This document shows, piece after piece, positions 53,358 through 61,623 of a stretch of DNA of 64,000 bases. The position numbers and the translations under genes are program-made. Source of the DNA: an uncultured Fretibacterium sp. (GTDB lineage Bacteria > Synergistota > Synergistia > Synergistales > Aminobacteriaceae). Location of the stretch: positions 397,720 through 461,719 of the forward strand of contig CAMGZM010000001.1 of assembly GCA_946183145.1 (NCBI GenBank). The letters run 5' to 3'. The notes beneath the pieces are model-generated. The model was not told where the DNA came from. It did no database searches and saw nothing but the letters and a program-made list of their open reading frames with translations. How positions within the stretch are numbered: the first letter of the stretch is position 1; each line of letters begins with the position of its first letter.

Positions 53358-54397
53358 TGCGTAAATTTTTGTGCGTGATAACAATCTTCATGCTTTGCGG
53401 AATTTCTGAGGCAGGGCAGCAGAGAAGGTTATCCGTTGTGATTTTTCCCACGATAAACAATACGGAGCTTGAGATTTGGGGAAGCAAGTTTTACCCGCAT
53501 AACGTGCTTGAAGAAAAAATGTCGCAGTATCTTGAGTCCCTCTACAAGATTTCGCCGCTGATTGACGCGAGAGTCCTCGATGAAGCAGGTATGAATAGAT
53601 GGTTATCGGGGTCGCGTTCAGGCGATGACATGGCCGTACAGCTCGAAATGTATTCAGCAGTCATGAAGGACAAGCACGTAATCGGCACAGCTACTAGCGG
53701 GCGTGTGATGATTAGGATTCGAATCTTTGACCGCGCGAGAGTCCGTGAAGTTTCTGTGCGTAATGTGAGGGGAAAAAGCGCAAGATTCACCCTTGATGAT
53801 GACGAGTCAATATTCTGGTTTGACGCGGCTGTTGCGGGATTAGGGATTCCGTTTGAGAATGGTCTTGACCTTTTCGGGCTTACGGAGTCGAAATACAAAG
53901 GCCAGAGAATGAGCCGACCTACTTGGGATCAGTTCAAGAACACAGCATACTGGCAGGCAATCAAGAACGCAATCGCAAACGCGCACAAAGAGTCATTAGA
54001 CCAGATCCGCAACGTAATCCGAAGCAATGAGCCTTCAGCCGCAATGATGGGACGTGATAATTTCTCCGACAGCTACAGGACAATCGGAAGAATTTTAGCC
54101 CCGACAGCAAAAGCCACAAAGCGCAACAAAGAGTACATAATCTCACTCGGAAGAATCCCAGACGGAAGCAATGACGGTGTGAGAGTCGGTGAAGTGCTTG
54201 ACGTTGTGAGGGCAGATACATACGTTACTGTTGTCCCTGAAGAACCCGTTGTAGTTTTGCCGAAAGTTGTCGGAAAAGTCAAGGTGATAAAAGTTTACGA
54301 TGACAACGCGATTGTGAGAGTCGTAAAAGACAACAGGAAAGAGCCTGTAACGCTGAAAGATTTAGTAGTGAAGCAGACGAAAATAACAGGCAGGTGA
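53354..54397 (+). CDS. Secreted protein with CsgG/FlgT-like features (347 aa)
   Basis: Signal peptide MMRKFLCVITIFMLCGISEA. The N-terminal domain begins RRLSVVIFPTINNTELEIWG and continues through a GTATSGRVMIRIRIFDRARV region, like the CsgG-type domain that senses or builds outer-membrane channels. The C-terminal part (EVLDVVRADTYVTVVPEEPV, then VGKVKVIKVYDDNAIVRVVK) resembles the FlgT C-terminal barrel. Neither is certain. Second gene of the unassigned operon, coupled to the first by ATGA. Confidence 0.5.
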   Translation: MMRKFLCVITIFMLCGISEAGQQRRLSVVIFPTINNTELEIWGSKFYPHNVLEEKMSQYLESLYKISPLIDARVLDEAGMNRWLSGSRSGDDMAVQLEMYSAVMKDKHVIGTATSGRVMIRIRIFDRARVREVSVRNVRGKSARFTLDDDESIFWFDAAVAGLGIPFENGLDLFGLTESKYKGQRMSRPTWDQFKNTAYWQAIKNAIANAHKESLDQIRNVIRSNEPSAAMMGRDNFSDSYRTIGRILAPTAKATKRNKEYIISLGRIPDGSNDGVRVGEVLDVVRADTYVTVVPEEPVVVLPKVVGKVKVIKVYDDNAIVRVVKDNRKEPVTLKDLVVKQTKITGR

Positions 54398-54402
54398 TAA
54401 TA

Positions 54403-55812
54403 ATGATGAGAAAAATTTTCCTGACAGCAATTATTTCCGCAGTTCTCGCTGAGAGTGTTTACGCCGCCGCAATTCCTGATGACGACAGCGCGATATATTC
54501 GCCTTATCCCGCACAGCCTCAGGCAGAACAGCCCGCCCCCGCTCCGAAAACTTCAACGCCAAAAAAGCCCGCAAAAAAGCCAGCTCCCAAAAAGCCAGCT
54601 CCCAAAAAGCCAGCTCCCAAGAAAAAACCCGCTCCCAAAAAAGCAGCTCCCAAAAGAAAGCCCGCTGTTGTCCGTCAGACATCATTGCAGAAGGGCATAG
54701 AATTAATGCAGCAGGAACGCTACGAGAAAGCAAAGCCGTATCTCCTCAAAGCTATTCAGGAAGAACGGAATAACCCTAACGCTTGGTACTGGTACGGTGT
54801 CTATCACGAAAAGACAGGCGGATTCTATCAGGCTCAATACTTTTACACGAAAGCCGTAACAATTGATCCTGCTTTTGAGCCGTTATCGAGAGTCGTATTT
54901 TACCCGAATGATGACGAGAAGACTCCCTTGTGGGATCCCAAGCACCCCGCGAGAGTTTACCCCGTTGAAACCGCTTCTGTGCCTATGAATGTCTCAGAAT
55001 TTCCCAACGCGCCAGATGACCCCGAAATACCTCAAGTACCCGTTTATGTTCCTCCTGAACCTGGAGCAGAACCGACTGACGGAGATCACTGGAGTCCTTC
55101 TGTATATGTTCCTCCGAGACCTGAAGAGCTTCCCGAATACGCCAACGCGCCTATATATATGCCACCTGACGCAAGCGGGGTTGTTGCTGACGAGGAACGC
55201 TCAACGATTGAGATTCCAATCCAGAATGAGCCGCGAAATGATGACATAATCACCGAGCGGAATGCTATTCTCAAGCTGGACAAGCCCATCTACAATCCGC
55301 CTAACCCGGACAAAGCCATTCAGCAGAAGACTCAGCCTCAGAAAAGCCCGGCCGTGAAATCTCCAGCAAAACAGGAATCACCGTCGCGGAAATCTTCAAC
55401 AGTCCCCGAAAAAAGAGTCGTCCGTCAGAAAAAAGCCGCCGCAACATCAAGGACTCCCGCAAAAACTGTAAGGCAGAAACAAAGCCAGCAGAGAAAAACA
55501 GAGTCCCAAGACGAAAGGCCGCAAACGACGACTCAGACTCGCCGTCAGCAAAATCAATCGACAAATCGCAGTCAGCAGACACAGACTCAAACGCAGACTC
55601 AGACTCAGCGTCAGCAAACTCAAACGCAGACTCCAAACCGCAATCAGCGTCAGCAGACTCCGACTCCAGTTCCGCCGCCCGCAAGACCGACTCAGCCTTC
55701 ACAGCCTCAGCCGCGAAGAGAGAATGAATACATGCCGCCCGTAGGACAATACGCCCCTGATCCCGGAACGATTCCAGACAGGCCAATGCCGCCCGTAGGT
55801 CAGGGAAATTAG
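54403..55812 (+). CDS. Secreted TPR-containing proline/lysine/glutamine-rich protein (~469 aa)
   Basis: Signal peptide (MMRKIFLTAIISAVLAESVYA), then a lysine-alanine-proline tract from a repeated KKPAP unit (near residues 48-88). A TPR-like pair follows (IELMQQERYEKAKPYLLKAI and NAWYWYGVYHEKTGGFYQAQ), then a proline-rich middle with repeated VYVPPEP/VYVPPRP/IYMPPDA. A QTQT-rich tail ends in PPVGQ repeats. The disordered tracts suggest a wall- or envelope-spanning linker. Start ATG 54403 preferred over GTG 54394. Third gene of the operon. Confidence 0.7.
   Translation: MMRKIFLTAIISAVLAESVYAAAIPDDDSAIYSPYPAQPQAEQPAPAPKTSTPKKPAKKPAPKKPAPKKPAPKKKPAPKKAAPKRKPAVVRQTSLQKGIELMQQERYEKAKPYLLKAIQEERNNPNAWYWYGVYHEKTGGFYQAQYFYTKAVTIDPAFEPLSRVVFYPNDDEKTPLWDPKHPARVYPVETASVPMNVSEFPNAPDDPEIPQVPVYVPPEPGAEPTDGDHWSPSVYVPPRPEELPEYANAPIYMPPDASGVVADEERSTIEIPIQNEPRNDDIITERNAILKLDKPIYNPPNPDKAIQQKTQPQKSPAVKSPAKQESPSRKSSTVPEKRVVRQKKAAATSRTPAKTVRQKQSQQRKTESQDERPQTTTQTRRQQNQSTNRSQQTQTQTQTQTQRQQTQTQTPNRNQRQQTPTPVPPPARPTQPSQPQPRRENEYMPPVGQYAPDPGTIPDRPMPPVGQGN
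54566..54660 (+). repeat. Tandem KKPAP-coding repeats
   Basis: The 15-base unit AAAAAGCCAGCTCCC occurs three times in a row (about 54576-54620), flanked by diverged copies. Multiples of three, so copy-number change would keep the frame. Confidence 0.8.
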
Positions 55813-55830
55813 AATCATCGAGGTGATTTC

Positions 55831-56628
55831 ATGATGAGAAAAATTTTTGCAGCATTGATTCTCGCAGGGGTATTCATGGCCGGAGAATCGTTTTCAGCGG
55901 AAAAAGCTATAAGGGTAAATCAGCCCGCGTATCACATGATGCGTTTTTACGTCTACAGGCCAAAGAAATTAGCGCGGGGTTTCTACGCAACTTTTGACGG
56001 CTATTTAGTCTACAAAGGCGCAAAAGGTGTATGGTATTACGCAAGCTCAGAGAAAAACGGCATAACGAAAACTGATTACGTTGTCGGCTCGGTGCTTCCT
56101 CAAATCGTGAACATCAAGCCGTATGACGCTAAAATTTCATCAGTTGCGCCCGTCGTGAAAAGCAGTCCCGTAACAGCGAACCCGGCAATGAATCCTGACT
56201 CGAAATCAAACAGAGTCGTTTACATGCCGCCTCAAATGCAAAACGAACTGTACAAGCCCCTGATCCTGACTCCAAACGCCCCCGACTGGACTCAAAACTC
56301 TAACTTCATGGCTATAGGAAAATGGCAGAAGAGCGTGAACAAAATCGGAGTCCTTTACCGCCCAAAGATTCCAATTGCGTGGAAGGGAGATTTTCCCGAA
56401 GTCATTTACGCGTGGACGGGGCAGAACTGGTATCAGCTCACAGCTAAAGAGTCATATTTGACCGCAAGAAAGATATTGCGACGTGAGATTTATGATTTGA
56501 CGGTCTACACCAACAAGCTCAACCGGCTTCAATGGACTGAAGACGACTCGCACGTTCTCGCACAGTATGCGGCCATGTGGGGCTATGAATGGGTAGGTCA
56601 AATTATTCTTGGGAGGGATTACGATTGA
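55831..56628 (+). CDS. Secreted protein of an unrecognised paralogous pair, copy 1 (265 aa)
   Basis: Signal peptide MMRKIFAALILAGVFMAGESFS. The mature part contains MMRFYVYRPKKLARGFYATF, TKTDYVVGSVLPQIVNI, NSNFMAIGKWQKSVNKIGVL, VIYAWTGQNWYQLT and YAAMWGYEWVGQII, all of which have counterparts in the next gene. A central insert of ~30 residues (VVKSSPVTANPAMNPDSKSN) is not shared. Aromatic-rich beta-type protein; no family recognised. The end overlaps the next ATG by one base. Confidence 0.65.
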   Translation: MMRKIFAALILAGVFMAGESFSAEKAIRVNQPAYHMMRFYVYRPKKLARGFYATFDGYLVYKGAKGVWYYASSEKNGITKTDYVVGSVLPQIVNIKPYDAKISSVAPVVKSSPVTANPAMNPDSKSNRVVYMPPQMQNELYKPLILTPNAPDWTQNSNFMAIGKWQKSVNKIGVLYRPKIPIAWKGDFPEVIYAWTGQNWYQLTAKESYLTARKILRREIYDLTVYTNKLNRLQWTEDDSHVLAQYAAMWGYEWVGQIILGRDYD

Positions 56629-57386
56629 TGACGATGATGAAACGTATAACGCTCGCAGTTTTTGCGCTGCTGGTTCTGACTTCTGACTCTCACGCGAAAA
56701 GATACATCACTGAGCCGCTGTTAGTTCCTGAGTCGCCCTATGCGGGAATGACATTCTACGTTTACCGCCCGTATGACATGCCTAAAGGCTGGTATATTAC
56801 GCTTGACGGTTATCCCGTTCACAAGAATCATGACGGAATGTGGGTATATGGCACAGCAGAAGGGCCGAATCTCGTACAGACAAATTACGTCGTCGGCTCA
56901 ATCGTTCCATCAATGGCAGGGATAACGAAATGGATCAGCGATGTACAGATCTCAGAATTACGGAAATTCCCGAACGCCGAAATTTTAGAGGTAAGACAGA
57001 AGAAATTTACGCGCTCGCAGATGGCTAAAGGCAAAAAGTACTCTACATATATTCCCGCATGGACGTACAACCCCGCATTCATGGCCGTAGGGAAGTGGAA
57101 GCCTTCTGTTGACCGCATTGCAGTATTGAGCGATCTGGGAGTCCCTGCCGCGTGGATGGGAGTAAACCCGAAAATGATTTACATCTGGACAGGCTCATTA
57201 TGGTATCAAGTTGATACGGGTAATTTGCGCTCGCCGAAAAAAGCAATCGCACGCAACTACACGAACTTGCGCAGGCTAATTCGCGGTTCGGGCTTCAAGT
57301 GGTACGCACAAGATACGCCGGTGTTGGCGCAGCAGTCAAGGGCATGGGGGTATTACTGGCTCGGAGAAATCAGCATGGTGAAGTGA
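56628..57386 (+). CDS. Secreted protein of an unrecognised paralogous pair, copy 2 (252 aa)
   Basis: Signal peptide (MTMMKRITLAVFALLVLTSDSHA cut into MKRITLAVFALLVLTSDSHA). Counterparts of copy 1: MTFYVYRPYDMPKGWYITLD, VQTNYVVGSIVPSMAGI, NPAFMAVGKWKPSVDRIAVL, MIYIWTGSLWYQVD and SRAWGYYWLGEISM. Conserved Tyr, Trp and Gly positions suggest the same fold. The second hsdS starts three bases after its stop, so this operon probably transcribes hsdS as well. Confidence 0.65.
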   Translation: MTMMKRITLAVFALLVLTSDSHAKRYITEPLLVPESPYAGMTFYVYRPYDMPKGWYITLDGYPVHKNHDGMWVYGTAEGPNLVQTNYVVGSIVPSMAGITKWISDVQISELRKFPNAEILEVRQKKFTRSQMAKGKKYSTYIPAWTYNPAFMAVGKWKPSVDRIAVLSDLGVPAAWMGVNPKMIYIWTGSLWYQVDTGNLRSPKKAIARNYTNLRRLIRGSGFKWYAQDTPVLAQQSRAWGYYWLGEISMVK

Positions 57387-57388
57387 GA

Positions 57389-58516
57389 ATGATATACAGG
57401 CTCGGGGAATTATTGAGAGTTTCAACAGTCAACAACCGCAATTTGAAGTATAGCGTTGATTTGATACAGGGAGTCGGGAAGGACGGAAATTTTATTACTC
57501 CTAAGCGCGACACAACGGAGTCAAATTTGAAGCTCTACAAGATTGTTAATGACGGTGCTTTTGTATATAACCCAACAGCTTTAGATATAGGCTCTATTGC
57601 GTATCGTACAGAAGGACTTTGCATTGTGTCTCATCTCTATGTTGTATTTTATCTTAACGACAAGGGAAAAGAATTACTTGACCCGTATTATTTGTTCATG
57701 TATTTCAGACGCAGTGAATTTTATAGGCAGGTAGCATTCAGAAATTTTGGGAGCGCGAGACCTGAATTTAGCTTCCGAGATATGAGCGAAATAATAATTG
57801 ATGTTCCTCCCATTGAGATTCAGCGCAAGTACGCGGGAGTCTATACGGCCATGACGGAGCATCAGCGAAATTTGTCGCGGGGGCTTGATGATTTGCGGCT
57901 TGTGTGTGATATGTACATAGAGGATCTGCGGCGCAAGATTCCGTGTGAAAGATTAGGGGACTATATCGAGCTTTCAGACGAAAGGAACGAGTCTTTATGT
58001 TATGGGCTTGATGATGTTCGCGGTGTGTCAATCGCAAAAACTTTAATTGAGACTGTAGCAGACATGAGAGACGTTAATTTGAAACCGTATTATATTCTCA
58101 GGCCGAATGAATTTGCGTATGTGCCTGTAACTTCACGTAACGGCGGTAAATTGTCTGTTGCTCTCAATGATACCGACAAGACATATATATGTTCTCAGTC
58201 CTATGTAGTATTCCGCTGCCGTGATGAGAATGAATTACTGCCTGAATATCTGATGATAAATTTCCTGCGCTCAGAATTTGACCGTTACGCCCGCTTTAAT
58301 TCGTGGGGTTCAGCGCGTGAAAATTTTTCGTTCAGCGACATGTGCGACGTACGAATCCCAATCCCCGACATAAAGATTCAACGCTCAATCGCAAACATAT
58401 ACACCGCATACCAAAAACGCAAATCATTATCCGAAAGACTCAAAGCCCTAATCAAAGACGCTTGCCCCGTACTGATCAAAGGCGCGACAGACGAAGCAAA
58501 ACAATTCGCAAATTAA
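57389..58516 (+). CDS. hsdS: Type I restriction-modification specificity subunit S, copy 2
   Basis: A second full HsdS, ~375 residues from the ATG at 57389. TRD1 (FVYNPTALDIGSIAYR, RNFGSARPEFSFRDM) resembles TRD2 of copy 1. TRD2 (PYYILRPNEFAYVPVTSRNG, FDRYARFNSWGSARENFSFS) resembles TRD1 of copy 1. So the two domain types come in opposite order, joined by near-identical spacers (EIQRKYAGVYTAMTEHQRNL and IQRSIANIYTAYQKRKSLSE). HsdM and HsdR are 8-15 kb away; no second hsdM. It would give the same complex a different target, or an inactive reserve for recombination. Confidence 0.9.
   Translation: MIYRLGELLRVSTVNNRNLKYSVDLIQGVGKDGNFITPKRDTTESNLKLYKIVNDGAFVYNPTALDIGSIAYRTEGLCIVSHLYVVFYLNDKGKELLDPYYLFMYFRRSEFYRQVAFRNFGSARPEFSFRDMSEIIIDVPPIEIQRKYAGVYTAMTEHQRNLSRGLDDLRLVCDMYIEDLRRKIPCERLGDYIELSDERNESLCYGLDDVRGVSIAKTLIETVADMRDVNLKPYYILRPNEFAYVPVTSRNGGKLSVALNDTDKTYICSQSYVVFRCRDENELLPEYLMINFLRSEFDRYARFNSWGSARENFSFSDMCDVRIPIPDIKIQRSIANIYTAYQKRKSLSERLKALIKDACPVLIKGATDEAKQFAN
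57815..57967 (+). repeat. hsdS direct repeat A, central spacer copy 2
   Basis: Matches 44671-44823 with about nine differences by eye, same orientation, 13.1 kb apart. Confidence 0.85.
58349..58497 (+). repeat. hsdS direct repeat B, distal spacer copy 2
   Basis: Matches 45188-45336 with about nine differences by eye, same orientation. Confidence 0.85.
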
Positions 58517-58521
58517 GTTTC

Positions 58522-58555
58522 GGACTCCGTGAAAGATTTTGCGGAGTCTTTTTTT
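58522..58555 (+). terminator. Rho-independent terminator after second hsdS
   Basis: GACTCCG (58523-58529) and CGGAGTC (58542-58548) form a perfect stem, followed by seven T. Confidence 0.9.
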
Positions 58556-58621
58556 GACTCTTGCAGTCTGATATATAATTCGGAATCATCCCACTACAAT
58601 ACAAACAGGAGGGTAAATACT

Positions 58622-59836
58622 TTGTGTGTATTACTCGCATATGAAGCACCCGCAGACAGCATGATAGTCAAACTCAGCACGGCCTTCAGCAATGATGACG
58701 TACTCGAAATTCATATACTGTTTCACGAATTAATCACGGACGCTTACGTAAACAATTACGCATCGGGAAATATCTGGCAGAATTATCTGACTCACTTCAT
58801 ACTGAGCAATGAAAATTTCTTCTCTCTTGCCTGTGAAAGACGAGAACCCCCGCAAGGCTCATTGAAGGACATCGCGCTTCATGATTTCGAGGTGTTTATG
58901 AGACTCTTTTCGCTGGACAATGAACACCTTCACTATATCGACAACTTTATCGGAGATGAGCGGCAAAATTCCCCGGTGTGCGAAATCAGCAAGGCAATTG
59001 CGGAATCACATTCATCACAAAAAATTTTCGACATCGTAACAAACTGGTACAAAAGGCACGGAGTCGGTTACTTCTCGACACGAAAAGCATTCCGATATGA
59101 CGGCGGGAAATTCGCGGCTCTCGCAAACAGTGATGTGGGTGATGTGAGACTTGATGACCTTGTAGGCTATGAGGCACAGAAGGCAGAATTGCGCGCAAAC
59201 ACTGAGGCTTTTATCTCCGGGCGGCCTGCTAACAATGTATTGCTTTACGGCGACGGGGGAACGGGAAAATCTACGAGCGTCAAAGCTATTCTCAATGAAT
59301 ATTTTGCTGACGGCCTCAGGGTTATAGAAATCTACAAGCACCAGTTCCGGGACATTCTGAAAATCACGGAGGCTTTGAGAAAACGCAACTATAAATTCAT
59401 ACTGTTCATTGATGATCTTTCGTTTGAGGAACACGAAATAGAGTACAAATACCTGAAGGCGATAATCGAGGGAGGAATCGAGACTAGGCCGGAGAACATT
59501 CTGATTTACGCGACATCAAATAGGCGGCACATTATCCGCGAAACATGGAAGGATCGCGACGACATGGAACACAACGGAGATATTCACAGGTCAGACACAG
59601 TAGAAGAGAAATTATCACTGGCATCAAGATTCGGGATTGCGATAAACTTTTCGAGTCCTCAGCGGAAAATGTATCACAAAATTGTGAAGAGTCTTGCGGA
59701 AAAATCCGGGATTGTGATTGATGATGCTGAATTGATTTCTGGTTCTGACAGATGGGAGATAAGGCACGGAGGCATGACAGGCCGGGCGGCTCGTCAGTAT
59801 GTTGATTATCTTTTGGGAAGGAAACAAGGCGAGTAA
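58622..59836 (+). CDS. DUF815 family AAA-type ATPase
   Basis: P-loop ATPase of the DUF815 family (~404 residues). The Walker A motif is YGDGGTGKSTSVKAI (Gly210-Ser217) and Walker B is KFILFIDDLSFEE. The sensor region is ILIYATSNRRHIIRETWKDR, and GMTGRAARQYVDYLLG lies near the C terminus. An ~180-residue helical N-terminal domain precedes. Family function unknown. The start is TTG 58622, eight bases after AGGAGGGT; the frame is open further upstream but overlaps the terminator. The leader carries TATAAT and ATCCCA (spacing eight). Monocistronic, followed by gatC. Confidence 0.88.
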   Translation: MCVLLAYEAPADSMIVKLSTAFSNDDVLEIHILFHELITDAYVNNYASGNIWQNYLTHFILSNENFFSLACERREPPQGSLKDIALHDFEVFMRLFSLDNEHLHYIDNFIGDERQNSPVCEISKAIAESHSSQKIFDIVTNWYKRHGVGYFSTRKAFRYDGGKFAALANSDVGDVRLDDLVGYEAQKAELRANTEAFISGRPANNVLLYGDGGTGKSTSVKAILNEYFADGLRVIEIYKHQFRDILKITEALRKRNYKFILFIDDLSFEEHEIEYKYLKAIIEGGIETRPENILIYATSNRRHIIRETWKDRDDMEHNGDIHRSDTVEEKLSLASRFGIAINFSSPQRKMYHKIVKSLAEKSGIVIDDAELISGSDRWEIRHGGMTGRAARQYVDYLLGRKQGE

Positions 59837-59892
59837 CCATACTGTTATAATACACGCGGAAAAATCCACATCACAAAAGGAGAATCAATCAC

Positions 59893-60183
59893 GTGAAACT
59901 TACCAGCGAAGAAGTCAACGAGATCGCATTAGAATCGCGCCTGCTTCTTACAGAGGAAGAATTAGCCGGTGCAGTGCGGTACATCAACAGATTCCTTGAT
60001 GCTTTGCAGTGCTTCAAGGAATTAGACCTTAAGGACGTAGAACCCTTCAGTTTTGCGGAGGCTATCGAATGCCCCCTTCGTGAAGACAAAGTTATACCAT
60101 TCCCGGACACTGAAGCGATATTGCACGAAAGCGAGCATGTAGACGGCTCATACTTCAAAGTCCCGCGCATAATGGAGGAATAA
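59893..60183 (+). CDS. gatC: Aspartyl/glutamyl-tRNA amidotransferase subunit C
   Basis: Small clamp subunit of the GatCAB amidotransferase that converts Glu-tRNA(Gln) and Asp-tRNA(Asn) to the amidated forms. LTSEEVNEIALESRLLLTEE at the start and DLKDVEPFSFAEAIECPLRE match the family (the latter like the DTxxVEPmxh region). 96 residues. GTG start at 59893, with AAAGGAG upstream; a TATAAT at 59846-59851 may be its promoter. Confidence 0.92.
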   Translation: MKLTSEEVNEIALESRLLLTEEELAGAVRYINRFLDALQCFKELDLKDVEPFSFAEAIECPLREDKVIPFPDTEAILHESEHVDGSYFKVPRIMEE

Positions 60184-60187
60184 TCAC

Positions 60188-61621
60188 ATGGAACTTTACG
60201 AGCTTAATTTATGGATGCTGACGGAAGGACTCAAGGCCGGGAAATTCTCAGCGTCAGAAGTATTCACGTCCTGCAAGAATCGAATCGACAAGTGCGAGGG
60301 AAATATTCACGCCTTAATCACGCGCACGGATAACGAAATGCCGGCATTCAGCAAAGACGGAACACTCGCGGGCATTCCGACAATCATCAAAGACAACCTC
60401 TGCACAAAGGGACTCAGAACGACAGCGGCAAGCAAAATTTTGGGAGACTGGCGGCCTCCTTATGACGCTACAGCATGGGCGAGACTCAAAGATTCGGGAG
60501 CTGTTCTCATGGGCAAAGCTAACATGGATGAGTTCGCGATGGGCAATACGTGCGGAAATTCTGCTTTCGGCCCTACACATAATCCCAACGACATAACGAG
60601 AGTCCCGGGCGGATCATCAGGAGGAAGCGCGGCGGCAGTGAGTGCGGGTTACGTTCCGTTTTCGCTCGGAAGTGATACGGGCGGTTCAATTCGTCAGCCT
60701 GCGAGCTATTGCGGTGTTTACGGCTTCAAGCCCACATACGGAATGGTGAGTCGATACGGGTTAATCTCTTACGGCTCATCACTGGATCAGATTGGCCCGT
60801 TTGCGAGGACTATACGAGATTTGCAGATTGTTATGTCGGTTATCTCCGGCCATGACAAAATGGACTCGTCAAGTTTCAGGAACAAGCCTCACGATTTCAC
60901 GCACAACGAGAACGCAAGCATAAAGGGAAAACGTATAGCGGTCGTGAAAGAGTTTGCCGGATTCACTCTTGACGCTCCTATAGCTGACGCGATGAAACGT
61001 ACGCTCAAAATCCTTGAGGACGAGGGCGCAATCATCACAGAAGTATCACTGCCGGTTGTCTCAAAATATGCTGTTGCGTGCTATTACGCTCTTGCAATGT
61101 CGGAAGCACATACCAATCTTGAGCGTTACGACGGTGTGAGACTCGGTTACACTGTGAAAGACGCCCGCGGGATAAAAGAAATGTTTGAGCGCGTACGTTC
61201 TGAGGGATTCGGCGCGGAAGTAAAAGCGAGAATAATTGCGGGTACGTGCCTGACTGAGCCTACAAGGTGCGAGGAATATTACGTAGCTGCGACAAAAGTA
61301 CGTACACTAATAGCGCAGGAATTTTCGCGGGCATTCGGTGAGACTGACTATATACTTCAGCCCGTAACGCCTTCAATGCCGGGGAAAATCGGCGAGTCTG
61401 ATGATGACGCAATGAAGGGTTATGAGGCTGACTTGTATACGCTTCCTGTGAATCTCGCGGGGCTTCCGGGATTGTCATTCTTCACTGGTTACGCTGGGAA
61501 TCTTCCTGTAGGTTTGCAGCTTATCGGCGCAAGATGGAGCGACTCTGAAATTCTCGACGCGGGAATGATATTAGAGCGTCATTTCGGCAGTCCTAAAATT
61601 TCTGACGGAGGAGTGAATTAA
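60188..61621 (+). CDS. gatA: Aspartyl/glutamyl-tRNA amidotransferase subunit A
   Basis: Amidase subunit that releases ammonia from glutamine. The Ser-cisSer-Lys triad is complete: Lys68 in IPTIIKDNLC, cis-Ser143 in PGGSSGGSAAA and nucleophile Ser167 in GSDTGGSIRQPA. These are all offset by 11 from the S. aureus numbering, confirming the alignment. 477 residues. Four bases after gatC. Confidence 0.96.
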   Translation: MELYELNLWMLTEGLKAGKFSASEVFTSCKNRIDKCEGNIHALITRTDNEMPAFSKDGTLAGIPTIIKDNLCTKGLRTTAASKILGDWRPPYDATAWARLKDSGAVLMGKANMDEFAMGNTCGNSAFGPTHNPNDITRVPGGSSGGSAAAVSAGYVPFSLGSDTGGSIRQPASYCGVYGFKPTYGMVSRYGLISYGSSLDQIGPFARTIRDLQIVMSVISGHDKMDSSSFRNKPHDFTHNENASIKGKRIAVVKEFAGFTLDAPIADAMKRTLKILEDEGAIITEVSLPVVSKYAVACYYALAMSEAHTNLERYDGVRLGYTVKDARGIKEMFERVRSEGFGAEVKARIIAGTCLTEPTRCEEYYVAATKVRTLIAQEFSRAFGETDYILQPVTPSMPGKIGESDDDAMKGYEADLYTLPVNLAGLPGLSFFTGYAGNLPVGLQLIGARWSDSEILDAGMILERHFGSPKISDGGVN

Positions 61622-61623
61622 TC

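Noticed and set aside
54566..54660. Short tandem direct repeats that might suggest a CRISPR array
   Set aside because: Units are 15 bases without spacers and are in-frame coding for KKPAP; not CRISPR.
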